DNA of 64,000 bases from Trichormus sp. M33_DOE_039. Its GTDB lineage: Bacteria; Cyanobacteriota; Cyanobacteriia; Cyanobacteriales; Nostocaceae. The notes under the pieces were generated by a model. That model had not been told where the DNA came from. It saw only the letters and a program-made list of their open reading frames with translations, and did not search any database. This document shows, in pieces, positions 9,372-19,238 of the stretch. Location: positions 1 through 64,000 of the forward strand of contig DVDT01000039.1 in the NCBI GenBank assembly GCA_015296085.1. The letters run 5' to 3'. The position numbers and the translations under genes are program-made. Numbering within the stretch: the stretch's first letter is position 1; each line of letters begins with the position of its first letter.

Positions 9372-10864
9372 GTTGCTGACAGTGTAAATACTCGAATTGT
9401 GTAGGAACTTTGAGTAATATTTATTTTAATTTAATATGTCAAATATTTTTGTCTATCTATTGTTGGGATGATACTTTCTTTTGCAGGATTTCTATTTAAT
9501 TTGTTTATATATAAATAGTCATACTTGTATCTAATACTCTTGATAGATGAAGCTCTATTTAACTACCAATTAATACGCAGATATACGCTACTTCCCAATA
9601 TGAATTAATCAGTTTTTATCCTGAATTAGTCCTATTTTAGTTTGCGTATATGTACTATTTGTATTTGTAAATGCTGCAATTAAGCTACAGTATTTACACT
9701 TAATTATTTTTGGCTAATATTTATGAATTCATTAACATCAGATTAATTTTGCTTGAATTATCAGAGTTAATACGGAATAATTATCTTAGTTTATATTAAT
9801 TCACTTGATTGTAAAGCGTGCCTAATAATACTAATGAACGATAATATTTTTTGTAGTTTATAATACAGAATTTTCCGAAAATCTTGGCTAAATTATCTAG
9901 CCGTCCAATATTTAATTTTCAGACAGTATGTAGCCAGAATTATTCGTGATAGTTTCAACTAAGGCGCATTCTGTAATTTAATTACAAAATCTATATCTGC
10001 TCAATCAAAATCTTACAAACAACTAAAATTACTACATTTGGAGTAAAACAAAGTAGAGTCAAATGTATTGAATGCTATGACCTACAAGCTTAACCCTAGT
10101 AGGAAAGCTGATAGTAATTTCCTAATTTAGATATTATATTTTTAATGTAATAACTCTCAGATTAGTAAGTTTCAAGAGAAGGAACAGATTATCTCTCAGA
10201 CTTTCCCCGAACTAAATCTCACTCCAAATCAAATTTTTCCAGATGGTTTAATCAATTATTGAACTATAGGAATCGTGCTTGAATCCTACTAAGGATACTG
10301 AGCAACAAACTTTTGTATAGCAAGTTTATAGAGAATTTGGTTTTTCAGAAATCAAATATGAATCCTATACAAACGTACTCTTCTCTTGTTATGGGGATAT
10401 AAATTCACAAATTAAAACCCCTCTAGCCTTAATTCAACATGTAATCAGACTAAAGAGGTTATTAATCTTTCAAAAAATTGGACTCCTTCTGTTGGAAAAG
10501 AAAGTGTCACCATAGCTTGCTGTGATGAGATTAGATTCCAGTCGAGGAGTTTTTTCTTGCCCTCACTCTGGTAATTATCACTCTGGAAGATTCAGACAAG
10601 TTTGATGAGTTAACTAAAACTGAGCAAGTTAGAGCCGCTTACCGTAGGTATCACAGTTTTTGGCAGAGCTTTGCTTAACTTTACGAAGTCAATCAAGATA
10701 CTGCATATTCAAAGAGCGATCGCCTACGGTAAAGTGCAGCATCTTCGCACTCACAATCATAGCTATCATTAACTCTCAGTTAAGGCATGACGGAAACTTG
10801 AGTAATTAAAAATTAAAAATCAAAAAACTCTGACTTTTAATTTTTAATTTTGCCATCCTTGCAC
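9372..10864. other. 1.5-kb gap with long AT-rich leader and gene relic
   Basis: No intact gene is visible. The left part (to about 10190) is very AT-rich and probably contains the promoter of the glycosyltransferase gene. The right part (about 10200-10680) has the decayed coding fragments listed separately. Near 10809-10851 is an AT-only inverted repeat that may end the rbp transcript. Confidence 0.5.
10206..10678 (+). pseudogene. Decayed protein-coding gene, family not recognised
   Basis: Three plus-strand pieces look like protein but are broken. The first, from about 10206, reads ELNLTPNQIFPDGLINY before a stop. The second, 10270-10515, is 81 codons in one frame with a single internal TAG at 10318 and includes VYREFGFSEIKYESYTN. 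The third, 10541-10678, is 46 codons in another frame and ends KTEQVRAAYRRYHSFWQ plus SFA and a stop. None has a start codon or ribosome site. The series of frames fits one ancestral gene with point stops and frameshifts. I do not recognise the family, and chance ORFs cannot be excluded for the first piece. Confidence 0.4.
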
Positions 10865-11356
10865 TTAGTTTGTGGTTTGAGCAGCTAGCATTTGCTTGAG
10901 CTTTTCTAATTCCGAAGCCCAACGTGGATCGGGACGAATTGCATCTGAATCAGAAGTGCTTGTACTAGTTTCGCGTCCACCACCACCGCGACGAGATTTC
11001 TTAGAACCTTTCTCACGGCGAGAGCCTTCTTTATTGACTTTGGGGCTAGGAGTACTACCCGCAGAAGATGTTGGGGCTGCTTGTTCCTCTCCTTCCTCAC
11101 CTTTAGTGCGAGGTAAAGCTTTCTCTAGCTTAATGGGTGTTTCTTTGAACAGCTGACCGTTATACTTTTCTATAATTTGGTCAGCTTGTTCGTCGTTATT
11201 GACTGTGAGAAAACCAAAGCCGCGGCATTTGCCAGTTTTGCGATCTTTGATTAATTTAGTAGTCACAGCGTCGCCTTCTGCGGCAAAAACCGCTTGCAGC
11301 TCTTGACGATCTATTTCTTCTTTTGGCAAATTGCCTATATATAGGCGAACGGACAT
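10865..11356 (-). CDS. RRM-type RNA-binding protein
   Basis: This 163-residue protein has one N-terminal RNA-recognition motif (residues about 1-82) with RNP2 as LYIGNL and RNP1 as KCRGFGFLTV. A hydrophilic tail follows, rich in Gly, Ser, Glu and Arg (RREKGSKKSRRGGGGRE). The short Gly/Arg tail is typical of cyanobacterial Rbp proteins, which are often cold-induced and bind single-stranded RNA. The tail here is unusually long, with an acidic/proline linker and a C-terminal helix. It starts at an ATG after a purine-rich GGAGGTATAGTTC site on the minus strand. A leader of several hundred nt with a strong hairpin lies upstream, which could serve cold or post-transcriptional control (inference). 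Confidence 0.88.
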   Translation of the reverse strand: MSVRLYIGNLPKEEIDRQELQAVFAAEGDAVTTKLIKDRKTGKCRGFGFLTVNNDEQADQIIEKYNGQLFKETPIKLEKALPRTKGEEGEEQAAPTSSAGSTPSPKVNKEGSRREKGSKKSRRGGGGRETSTSTSDSDAIRPDPRWASELEKLKQMLAAQTTN

Positions 11357-12048
11357 GAACTATACCTCCAGAGTTGATTGAACATGGCAAGGCAAGAAAA
11401 CAATGGCTTGGTGTTGGCTTTTAAATGCTATTGACCAAGACTGCCATAAACCAATTTTTTTACTCCAAACTGTCAACCTTTACAATACAGTTTTTTGTTG
11501 GGATCAAACTTAACTGAATCCAAAAGCGCATACAACGCTATGCTAGTACCACCTTAATTCTAAAAGTTGTAAATTTGTTTTTAACTGTCTCTTGCCGTAA
11601 GCATTTTTTTCAATGCCTTCGCCCGCAGAATTAAATACCATCCCTTACATTACCACGGTATTTTCTACGTAGCTAGTTCAGCAGATACTTTTTTTTGCAA
11701 TGTTTATGAGGGCATCGTAGCATAAAACACATATTTTCTCAAGAAGGAATATTGAAATTGGGAAACAAAAACCAGCCATTGGCTGGTTAATTTGCTGCTG
11801 TGTTTAGGAGGATAAACATGAATAGGTAGGCGCATACAGCTAATGGCAGTTACCAAGCTGGGACGCTGTGTATTTTCAGTTACCAAGAGATTTGTAAATA
11901 AATGTAACATCTAAGAACAAAATTTGCAATATTTGTTTACATTTGGGCATTGAGCAATTCAATTTTGGATTTTGAATTGGTGATTTTGGATTGGATTCAA
12001 TCTAAAATCGAAAATCTAAAATCTAAAATTCCTGCTCCTTTGTTGCAA
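11357..12048. other. Long leader/intergenic region upstream of the RNA-binding gene
   Basis: About 690 nt without a credible gene. It holds a perfect hairpin at 11770-11788 (AACCAGCC / GGCTGGTT, 3-nt loop) and, at about 11958-12028, a run of short related AT-rich units (variants of TCTAAAATC) as seen in many Nostoc intergenic regions. A 68-codon minus-strand ORF at 11704-11910 has no family features and I do not call it. Confidence 0.5.
11770..11788. promoter_or_regulatory. Perfect 8-bp hairpin upstream of the RRM gene
   Basis: AACCAGCC and GGCTGGTT flank a 3-nt ATT loop. It lies about 410 nt upstream of the rbp start codon. It may be the terminator of an unseen upstream transcript or a structured part of a long 5' leader; sequence does not decide. 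Confidence 0.4.
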
Positions 12049-14247
12049 CTAGCCTGTGAGAAAAATATAAGCACCCCAAGCTTGAGCTGCAACGGCGATG
12101 ACGGTAGACCAGATGGGATGAGGGCTATTGAGAGTTTTTCCACTTTGAATTTGCAGCGTGTGGATATCTATCCACGGAGTTGCACCTCGACGCAACCACC
12201 CTGTTACAGTTACTTGCCGACCGATTAATTCTTGATGATAGATTGGTTGTCCTAGCCAGGAAACATGGTGTAGTTTCACTAAACCCGTGCTGGACTGTAA
12301 AATTAAGTCCTGTGCTAGAGCATTACTGATACCAGGACGACCTAATAATTTGCCGACAAAGCGCACCTTGATGCTATCAATAGGGATGCTGGAAGGATTG
12401 GCTAACAAGTAAGGTAACTGCTCTTCGGTCTGGACGCTATTGGCTTTGATGTCGGGAAAAAAGGAATTCATCCTGATCACCATGCCAATGCTAAAGCAGA
12501 TGAGTAGACAACCTGTGACAAATGACCAATCTTCGTAGATCCATTTGAGATTAATAAATTTGAGTGTAAAAGCTGTTTGCCAAGCTAACCAAATTAACCC
12601 TGCAAACACTAAACCTAAGGGTACTCCGAGGAATGGGGCAATTTGCAATAAGAAAGACTGGCGGGTAACGGTCAATGCTTGCTGGCTGAGGGATTGTTGG
12701 CTGGCTAGATGTAGTTCAGGGTCAATATGCCAGCGACGAGCTATTTCACAAAGACGGTCAATGCGATCGCCAATTAACGGATGCGTGTTGTTCAGCGTTA
12801 ACCAACGGCGATAGGGATTGATGCTATCCCACATCAACATCGATTCAAAGTTGAGATGACCTGCAACACTACCCAAAGTTACACTTTGTTGATAACTAAC
12901 TGGTAGTAACAAATTTAAGCTTTCTAATTGCCAACTGGTGAATTCTGTCTTTTGGATATCAGCAGCAATGCCAATGGTAATTTTGAGTAGAGCGCGAATC
13001 AAGCCATTAGGATTACCGGTGATTTCGGCGGCGAGGCGATCGCTATAATAAGGGCGCAAGCGTGAATAAAGTAATGCTGTCCCAGTCAACACACACCACA
13101 ACCCATAGGTAAAACTAGAGACGATAGTAAACGGCCAATGCCATATCCCCTTAGCTGTCGTGTTTCCCCAAACTGAAACCTGCTGATAGATTTTATAAAT
13201 TGGTAACGTCACCAGTAGCATTAAAGACATGAGGACAAAATCTTTGTAACTGATTTGTCCTAGTTGTGCTGCATAGATGGTAGCAATTTCATCATCTGCA
13301 AGTTGTTCTAACAGACCTTGACTGACTACAATACGGGCATTTCTGGGTAAATTGCCATAGGTGAAAGCTATAGGTGCAGCGGTGGGTAAGATTCGCAGTT
13401 GCGGCGATGGCCAGTGGCGTTGTTGACAATAACGGTGTAATACACGGGGAGTTTCTCGGCTATGGTTGTGTAAGATATCTTTAGATAACTCACGCTGACC
13501 GTAGAACTCGCCTAATAACCAATCCAATAACCAAGGCGAGATGGCGATCGCTATGAACAAAACCGTAAATAAGAGTGGAGTAGGATCGCGATAGAGCAAT
13601 TGCACTGGCTCTAAATAAGGCAGTTTCACCAAAGTCAAGTTAATTGTACCGACTGCAAACTTGAGCAGTTCTCGTAGCACCCAAAACAGTGCCATAAATG
13701 TTCCTGCTGCTAACAGTCGCAAGGGAATTAAACCTGGTTTTTGTAGAGGCTGCCAGACCTTGGCGCGTTTTGCTTGCCGCCAATAAACGCCAAATTCTTT
13801 AGTTTTGGCGTAACCAGTATTGCTAATCAAGGGATTGCCAGTTAAATTCTGCCCGTTATATGAATTTTGAAAACCCACAGAGGGCAGAGCAGAGGCGTAA
13901 TTAGGTCGGGGTTGAGCTGGTGTCTGTTGTGATACCTGATTAACTGGAGGGTCGTCTGGTTTTCTGCGCTTGGTTTTGCTTTTGGTCAGGTGTACAAGAG
14001 CCGTTTTTGCCCATTCTTGTACCTTGGGGTTTTGACTGTCAGTGAGAGTTTGACACAGGGCGATCGCCTTACGAACTTCGCCACTGCGTGCATAGGCCAT
14101 CACTAAGCCTACCCTCGCTTGCAAACTAGCAGTCTCATTGCCCTGATGACTTGCTAAAGGTTCTAGTTGAGCAATTGCTGTTTGATAATTTCCTTGTTTG
14201 AGGGCAACTAAACCAGCCTCCAAAGACGATTTAGCGTGTGAAGGCAT
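12049..14247 (-). CDS. M48-like multi-pass membrane protein with TPR N-terminus, active site lost
   Basis: This 732-residue protein begins with TPR-like helices (about residues 1-100: ALKQGNYQTAIAQLEPLA). A Pro/Gln linker and several membrane helices follow, then an M48 (HtpX/Ste24-like) core and two more C-terminal helices. Around residues 326-331 the zinc-binding HEXXH box is replaced: the segment reads IYAAQLGQISYKD where M48 enzymes have AHELGHI. The downstream helix DRLAAEITGNPNGLIRAL still resembles the third-ligand region. The frame is intact, so this looks like a maintained pseudo-protease rather than debris. Its role could be a membrane scaffold or chaperone; that is inference. It is monocistronic, between the rbp leader and prfC. 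Confidence 0.72.
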   Translation of the reverse strand: MPSHAKSSLEAGLVALKQGNYQTAIAQLEPLASHQGNETASLQARVGLVMAYARSGEVRKAIALCQTLTDSQNPKVQEWAKTALVHLTKSKTKRRKPDDPPVNQVSQQTPAQPRPNYASALPSVGFQNSYNGQNLTGNPLISNTGYAKTKEFGVYWRQAKRAKVWQPLQKPGLIPLRLLAAGTFMALFWVLRELLKFAVGTINLTLVKLPYLEPVQLLYRDPTPLLFTVLFIAIAISPWLLDWLLGEFYGQRELSKDILHNHSRETPRVLHRYCQQRHWPSPQLRILPTAAPIAFTYGNLPRNARIVVSQGLLEQLADDEIATIYAAQLGQISYKDFVLMSLMLLVTLPIYKIYQQVSVWGNTTAKGIWHWPFTIVSSFTYGLWCVLTGTALLYSRLRPYYSDRLAAEITGNPNGLIRALLKITIGIAADIQKTEFTSWQLESLNLLLPVSYQQSVTLGSVAGHLNFESMLMWDSINPYRRWLTLNNTHPLIGDRIDRLCEIARRWHIDPELHLASQQSLSQQALTVTRQSFLLQIAPFLGVPLGLVFAGLIWLAWQTAFTLKFINLKWIYEDWSFVTGCLLICFSIGMVIRMNSFFPDIKANSVQTEEQLPYLLANPSSIPIDSIKVRFVGKLLGRPGISNALAQDLILQSSTGLVKLHHVSWLGQPIYHQELIGRQVTVTGWLRRGATPWIDIHTLQIQSGKTLNSPHPIWSTVIAVAAQAWGAYIFLTG

Positions 14248-14399
14248 AGAAATTTTGACACTCCATCTGTGTGATTTGATCCACGGTTATAGCAAAGCGC
14301 GAATCATCAGATGCCGTGTACATCAATCCAGTGGGTTCTAGGAGGAGGCGGGAGGCAAATCAATTCAAAATTCAAAATTATGAATTGCTTACTCAACAA

Positions 14400-16028
14400 T
14401 CACTCTTCAACTACCTTTTGACTAGAAAACACTGGGGCGATCGCGCTGAGTTTTAACTCTGGATGATCTCCCTGTAACTGTTGACAGTTCCATTCATTGC
14501 GGAACAGTAAAACTGGGCGACCCATGCTGTCTTTGACTGTGGTGGTGTTAAAGATACGTCCCACCTGATTCAAAGCTTCCCAGCCACCTTCTACCCAACG
14601 AGCAACGCTGTAGGGTAATAGTTCTAGCAGGGTCTCTACACCATACTCGTTTTGCAGGCGAAACTGCACCACTTCAAACTGTAACTGCCCCACAGCTGCC
14701 ATGATGGGGTCGCGTTTAGCTTCATCAACGGAATACATGATTTGTACTGCACCCTCTTCCCGCAATTCGGAGATGCCTTTTTGGAATTGCTTAAATTTAG
14801 AGGGGTTGGGATTGCGAAGAGTCGCAAACAGTTCTGGTGAAAAATACGGAATTCCTTCATATTCCAGCTTCTGCCCCGTGTAAATTGTATCGCCGATCGC
14901 AAAAACACCTGGATTATTTAAACCGATTACATCACCTGGATAAGCTACATCAATCGATTCCCGTTCTTGGGCAAAGAGTTTTTGTGGTCTTGATAACCTG
15001 ACAATTTTGCCAGTTCGGGCATGATTCACTGTCATATCTTTTTCAAACTTACCAGTGCAGACCCGGACAAAAGCGACGCGATCGCGATGTTTGGGATCCA
15101 TATTGGCTTGCAGTTTGAAAACAAACCCGGAAAATTCTGGATAAGTAGGGGGTACTTCACCGACGCTGCTGATATGTACACCCGGTTTGAGGGCATAGTC
15201 GAGGAAGTATTTCAGGAATAACTCTACCCCAAAATTCGTCATGGCACTACCAAAGAAAACAGGAGTCATTTTGCCTTGATGTACCAAATCTAAATCTAGC
15301 TCTGGGCCTACCCCTTCTAATAGTTCTAGATCATTTTTGAGTTGGTAGTACAAATCCTGTTCCAGTAATTCCTCAATTCTCGGATCACCCAACTCTACAG
15401 TTGTATCGCGGGCTTCTTTACTACCGTGTGCGCTACGTTCAAACAGGTGAATTTGCTGCTGTTTTCTGTCAAACACACCTTTAAAGCGATCGCCCATGCC
15501 AATCGGCCAATTGACCGCATAAGTTTGCAAACCCAACTCTTGCTCAATTTCGTCTAATAATTCCAGAGGCTCTCTACCGGGACGATCTAATTTATTAACA
15601 AATGTAAAGATTGGTAAACCGCGTAGTTTACAAACCTCAAATAATTTGCGAGTTTGGGGTTCAAGACCCTTAGCCGCATCAATTAACATCACCGCATTAT
15701 CAGCCGCCGCCAGAGTCCGATAAGTATCTTCACTAAAATCCTGGTGTCCAGGTGTGTCAAGTAAATTGATTTGACAATTTTGGTACTCAAACTGTAATAC
15801 TGTAGATGTGATAGAAATACCCCGTTGTTGTTCCATCGCCATCCAGTCTGAAGTGGCTTTGCGTTGCGCCCGACGAGCCTTAACTGCACCAGCCTCGTGA
15901 ATTGCCCCTCCGTAGAGTAGTAGCTTTTCTGTTAGCGTAGTTTTACCAGCATCCGGGTGAGAGATAATCGCAAAATTGCGACGAAGTTCAACTGCTTGAC
16001 CCAGTTCTGTCTGAAGTTCAGTTGACAT
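14400..16028 (-). CDS. prfC: Peptide chain release factor 3
   Basis: This 542-residue translational GTPase recycles RF1/RF2 from the ribosome after termination. G1 is SHPDAGKTT, switch I contains [13 protein letters not shown]3 is DTPGHQDF and G4 is NKLDR. The EF-G/RF3 domains II and III follow in order, and the C-terminal part has the RF3-specific [17 protein letters not shown]. Length is as expected for bacterial RF3. It starts at the ATG at 16028 and is the only translation factor in the neighbourhood. Assignment to RF3 rather than EF-G or BipA rests on length and this C-terminal motif. Confidence 0.95.
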   Translation of the reverse strand: MSTELQTELGQAVELRRNFAIISHPDAGKTTLTEKLLLYGGAIHEAGAVKARRAQRKATSDWMAMEQQRGISITSTVLQFEYQNCQINLLDTPGHQDFSEDTYRTLAAADNAVMLIDAAKGLEPQTRKLFEVCKLRGLPIFTFVNKLDRPGREPLELLDEIEQELGLQTYAVNWPIGMGDRFKGVFDRKQQQIHLFERSAHGSKEARDTTVELGDPRIEELLEQDLYYQLKNDLELLEGVGPELDLDLVHQGKMTPVFFGSAMTNFGVELFLKYFLDYALKPGVHISSVGEVPPTYPEFSGFVFKLQANMDPKHRDRVAFVRVCTGKFEKDMTVNHARTGKIVRLSRPQKLFAQERESIDVAYPGDVIGLNNPGVFAIGDTIYTGQKLEYEGIPYFSPELFATLRNPNPSKFKQFQKGISELREEGAVQIMYSVDEAKRDPIMAAVGQLQFEVVQFRLQNEYGVETLLELLPYSVARWVEGGWEALNQVGRIFNTTTVKDSMGRPVLLFRNEWNCQQLQGDHPELKLSAIAPVFSSQKVVEE

Positions 16029-16415
16029 AAAACTGTATTTACTTCCTTGTTACGTAACTTAACTTAATGTTTTTCTACTTTAGCGAGTCTTTTCATCTTA
16101 AAACAACGATGCTCGTCATAAGTAATTTAAAATTCACAATACCCCACATTAAAATTGCACCTTCACAATTAAGATACAAGGCTCTACTATAGATGAAGTT
16201 TTCAGTAACAGCCTTGGCATTAATTCCACCAGAATATTTCAAGTGCAATTCCAGCAAGTGAGTAAGCTCACAGCCAACTCTTCGCTTACCTCTGCGCTGC
16301 TTGACGTTGAAATTTACACTTGATTACCGCTAGATCAACTTTTAATAAAAATTATCATAAAACTCTCCGAAAAATTGAGAGTTTAGAAGTAGATAATTGA
16401 AAGTTAATTCATATC
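16029..16415. other. Intergenic region between prfC and the 16.4-kb ORF
   Basis: AT-rich, with no ORF, RNA or strong repeat seen. It probably contains the prfC promoter. Confidence 0.45.
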
Positions 16416-16745
16416 TCAATGATTTGAATTGATGAGGGAGGCAAATTCTGATATTCGTCTATCTTCATGCTGGAAACAGACATCAACGAATTTTAGATGC
16501 TCAATCGAAAATCCCAAATCCGCCTTGTAAAGTTCTGAATAGAGGAAACCTCCACTCAGACTTTCTGCAAAATCTAAAATTCTTCTGACTCCTGCCTCTT
16601 GTAAAATACAAAATTGCCCCACAGCTTGAGCAGGAGTAGGGCAAAGGACAGTTAAGCACTGTCTGTAGTCTTGCTGACAATAGCGGAGTTTTGTCCGACT
16701 TTTGTGACGCTTTGTTTTGTGTCCATCATATTCGTATTTTTTCAC
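16416..16745 (-). CDS. Uncertain 109-codon ORF divergent from hemB
   Basis: The frame starts only at GTG (16745), 8 nt from the hemB ATG on the other strand, and no ribosome site is visible. The predicted product starts very basic ([18 protein letters not shown]), then has a soluble-looking helical part ([20 protein letters not shown]). I do not recognise a family. The composition is plausible for a protein, but the position overlaps the region where the hemB promoter must be. It could be a small real gene, a relic of one, or chance. Confidence 0.25.
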   Translation of the reverse strand: MKKYEYDGHKTKRHKSRTKLRYCQQDYRQCLTVLCPTPAQAVGQFCILQEAGVRRILDFAESLSGGFLYSELYKADLGFSIEHLKFVDVCFQHEDRRISEFASLINSNH

Positions 16746-16753
16746 AGAAATTT

Positions 16754-17743
16754 ATGTTTCCCACACATCGCCCCCGCCGTCTGCGTACTCATCCCCAACT
16801 GCGCCGGATGGTACGAGAAACTGTAGTAACGACAAATGATTTAATCTACCCCTTGTTTGCTGTACCAGGTGAGGGCATTGCCAACGAGGTTAAATCCATG
16901 CCTGGAGTCTACCAACTTTCGGTAGACAAAATTGTCGAAGAAGCCAAAGAAGTTTATGACTTAGGCATTCCCGCCATTATTTTATTTGGAATTCCTGCTG
17001 ATAAAGACACAGATGCAACTGGTGCTTGGCATGATTGCGGTATTGTACAGAAAGCAGCAACGGCAGTAAAATCAGCAGTGCCAGATTTAATTGTGATTGC
17101 TGATACTTGTTTGTGTGAATACACCAGTCATGGACACTGCGGTTATTTGCAAGTCGGCGATTTGACAGGACGGGTTCTTAACGACCCCACCTTAGAACTA
17201 TTGAAAAAAACAGCTGTATCCCAGGCTAAAGCCGGTGCTGACATTATTGCGCCTTCGGGGATGATGGATGGCTTTGTTCAAGCAATTCGTGCTGGTTTAG
17301 ATGAGGCAGGATTCCAAGACACACCCATTTTGTCTTATGCTGCTAAGTATGCTTCGGCTTACTATGGCCCATTTAGAGATGCAGCCGATTCAACACCACA
17401 ATTTGGTGATAGAAGAACCTATCAAATGGATCCAGGTAACGCGCGTGAAGCAATTAAAGAAATTGAGCTAGACATTGCTGAAGGTGCGGATATGCTCATG
17501 GTCAAGCCCGCTTTAGCATACATGGATATTATCTGGCGTGTGAAGGAAGCAAGTAACTTACCTGTAGCTGCTTACAACGTTTCTGGCGAATATTCAATGG
17601 TGAAAGCCGCGGCTCTGAATGGTTGGATTGATGAAGAGCGCGTAGTTATGGAAACTTTAACTAGTTTCAAACGTGCTGGTGCAGACTTGATATTAACCTA
17701 CCACGCTAAAGATGCGGCGAGATGGTTGCGATTATCTGTGTAA
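16754..17743 (+). CDS. hemB: Porphobilinogen synthase (delta-aminolevulinate dehydratase)
   Basis: The 329-residue enzyme condenses two 5-aminolevulinate molecules to porphobilinogen, feeding heme, chlorophyll and phycobilin synthesis. Catalytic lysine regions are visible: [14 protein letters not shown] and the Schiff-base Lys in [12 protein letters not shown]. The metal loop reads [14 protein letters not shown], with three cysteines as in zinc-type enzymes rather than the aspartate-rich plant magnesium type. I use the ATG at 16754 (MFPTHRPRR) because the reading frame upstream is an unrelated extension. A strong hairpin follows the stop. It is the only tetrapyrrole gene in the window. Confidence 0.95.
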   Translation: MFPTHRPRRLRTHPQLRRMVRETVVTTNDLIYPLFAVPGEGIANEVKSMPGVYQLSVDKIVEEAKEVYDLGIPAIILFGIPADKDTDATGAWHDCGIVQKAATAVKSAVPDLIVIADTCLCEYTSHGHCGYLQVGDLTGRVLNDPTLELLKKTAVSQAKAGADIIAPSGMMDGFVQAIRAGLDEAGFQDTPILSYAAKYASAYYGPFRDAADSTPQFGDRRTYQMDPGNAREAIKEIELDIAEGADMLMVKPALAYMDIIWRVKEASNLPVAAYNVSGEYSMVKAAALNGWIDEERVVMETLTSFKRAGADLILTYHAKDAARWLRLSV

Positions 17744-17769
17744 TGTTTAGGCATCAGAAAATAATGTAG

Positions 17770-17790
17770 AGACGTAGCATTGCTACGTCT
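17770..17790 (+). terminator. hemB terminator
   Basis: AGACGTAGCA and TGCTACGTCT form a 10-bp palindrome around one T and are followed by TTTT, 27 nt after the hemB stop. The hairpin core GACGTAGCAATGCTACGTC is also a frequent dispersed element in Nostoc genomes (from general knowledge). Confidence 0.65.
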
Positions 17791-17978
17791 TTTAATTTCA
17801 AAAATCATGATAACGCTGCTAAGTAGAACAGAGTAAATAATTCAAGGTTTGTAGTGAGAACTTTAGTTCTCAAAAAAGGACTAAATTCTCACTACGAAAT
17901 GAATCATAGTATTTTAAAATCACTTAACATAGGTTGTGTTTTTAAGTTGTTATGACTTGAAAAAGGGGTGTAGGGTAG

Positions 17979-18080
17979 GCAGTTGCGTGGGCAGTGAACC
18001 ACTTGTGGTGGACGGGTTTCCTGGTATAAGCAAAGTGGTGAAACCGAAGGGGTTTCCCGACTTGAGCAAACTGCCGTGTG
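17979..18080. repeat. Nostoc-type dispersed intergenic repeat
   Basis: GC-rich sequence with GGGTTTCCTGG...GGGGTTTCCCGACTTGAGCAAACTGC, unlike the AT-rich surroundings and recalling dispersed palindromic repeats common between Nostoc genes. A 75-codon ORF across it (17936-18163) is made mostly of this repeat and is not called. Confidence 0.5.
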
Positions 18081-18285
18081 TAAGGGTACAGGGGTTTAAG
18101 GGAAAGACTTTTTCATGTTTTCTTATGTACGCAGTTTATGACGGCTATTTAGCAAAGTATTGATTAATATCAAAAATGACTAATTTTTATAAAAACTTAT
18201 ATTCATGCACATAATTTATAGTTAATTCTCTGTCATTTAAATAACTAACACTTTAGAAACTTGTTGTTTTATTTTCGTAAATCCT

Positions 18286-18756
18286 ATGAATGTGCAACTT
18301 CGTCAAGTTACGTTTGAAGATAAATTTAGTGGAATTCTTGGTTTAGTAATTGGACTGATGTTTATTGGGGCGGGTTTTTGGTCAAACAAACAAATGGCTG
18401 ATGAGCGTGCAACACTAACAGAAACACAAGGTAGGGTAGTGGATACTGTGTATCGTCGTGAGCGCGATCGCAATGATAAACAAAAAGACACCTACGCGCC
18501 AGTAATCGAGTTTCTCGTTAAGGGTGATCCTGTACGCTTTACGGGTGACTATAATTCTTCCCGCGCCAGTGAAGGCAAAATAGTAGGTGTGCGTTATGAC
18601 CCTAAGCATCCAGCAACTACAGCGCGGGAGGTCGAACCATTGGAATCATTTGTATCTTGGCTGGTAATTGGTATGGGTGGACTAAGTTTAGTTTCTGGTC
18701 TGCGTCAGTTGTCACCTATACACTTGTCTTTGGGTGAGCCACCTGACCATAGTTGA
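18286..18756 (+). CDS. DUF3592-type membrane protein
   Basis: This 156-residue protein has one membrane helix near the N-terminus (GILGLVIGLMFIGAGFW), a beta-rich middle part (TQGRVVDTVYRR...YAPVIEFLVKGDPVRFTGDY...VGVRYDPKHP) and a second helix near the C-terminus (WLVIGMGGLSLVSGL). This arrangement matches DUF3592 proteins, whose function is unknown. It is alone on its strand between repeat-bearing gaps. It starts at an ATG at 18286. Confidence 0.7.
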   Translation: MNVQLRQVTFEDKFSGILGLVIGLMFIGAGFWSNKQMADERATLTETQGRVVDTVYRRERDRNDKQKDTYAPVIEFLVKGDPVRFTGDYNSSRASEGKIVGVRYDPKHPATTAREVEPLESFVSWLVIGMGGLSLVSGLRQLSPIHLSLGEPPDHS

Positions 18757-19238
18757 AATGTTGGGGCAATAACTATTTAGTTCAACACTTTAAACCATTC
18801 CGAGATTTAAGTATTACGAATTTATTTGATGGTGGGATGTGATTGATTAAATTCAAAATGATACTTCTCAGATTTGGTTCTAGTTAATCTTATGAATTTT
18901 TTATATTTAAAACCAAAGATATTTGTATCAAATTCTACATAGCAAGTTATTCGTGCTGATGTAACCTACGCACTAGTCTATCCATGAATAATAAAATTGT
19001 TTAAGCGCGAGTTTTCGCTTTGGTGCGGCTCGACCCAGCTATTTTTCCTTTATTCTTGCGGTCATAAGCAATTTAGTATGAGATGTTACAGAAATTAGTG
19101 GCTGATTTTGTAAAAGAGTGCAGCGATCGCCTATAAAATAAATATAAATAATAAATTCTTGTTTTGATTGTAGTAATTGACAACAAATGTCAATTGATTT
19201 AACAAAAAACTTTAATTTCTGTAAGGGGAGCATGAGAT
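18757..19238. other. 482-nt intergenic region
   Basis: AT-rich DNA upstream of the small regulator gene. A 64-codon minus-strand ORF (19039-19233) has no recognisable features and lies in the probable promoter. A purine-rich ribosome site (AAGGGGAG) is present about 10 nt before the regulator start. Confidence 0.45.

Larger units (their letters stand above)
17744..18285. other. 542-nt intergenic region after hemB
   Basis: Contains the hemB terminator, a short inverted pair (GAGAACTTTAGTTCTC at about 17858-17873) and the GC-rich repeat at 17979-18080. No gene is supported. Confidence 0.5.

Noticed and set aside
11704-11910. 68-codon minus-strand ORF
   Set aside because: Spans the hairpin at 11770-11788 and looks random in composition.
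17936-18163. 75-codon plus-strand ORF
   Set aside because: Lies across a GC-rich dispersed repeat and has no domain or ribosome site.
19039-19233. 64-codon minus-strand ORF upstream of the XRE gene
   Set aside because: Overlaps the probable promoter and ribosome site of the regulator, with no family features.
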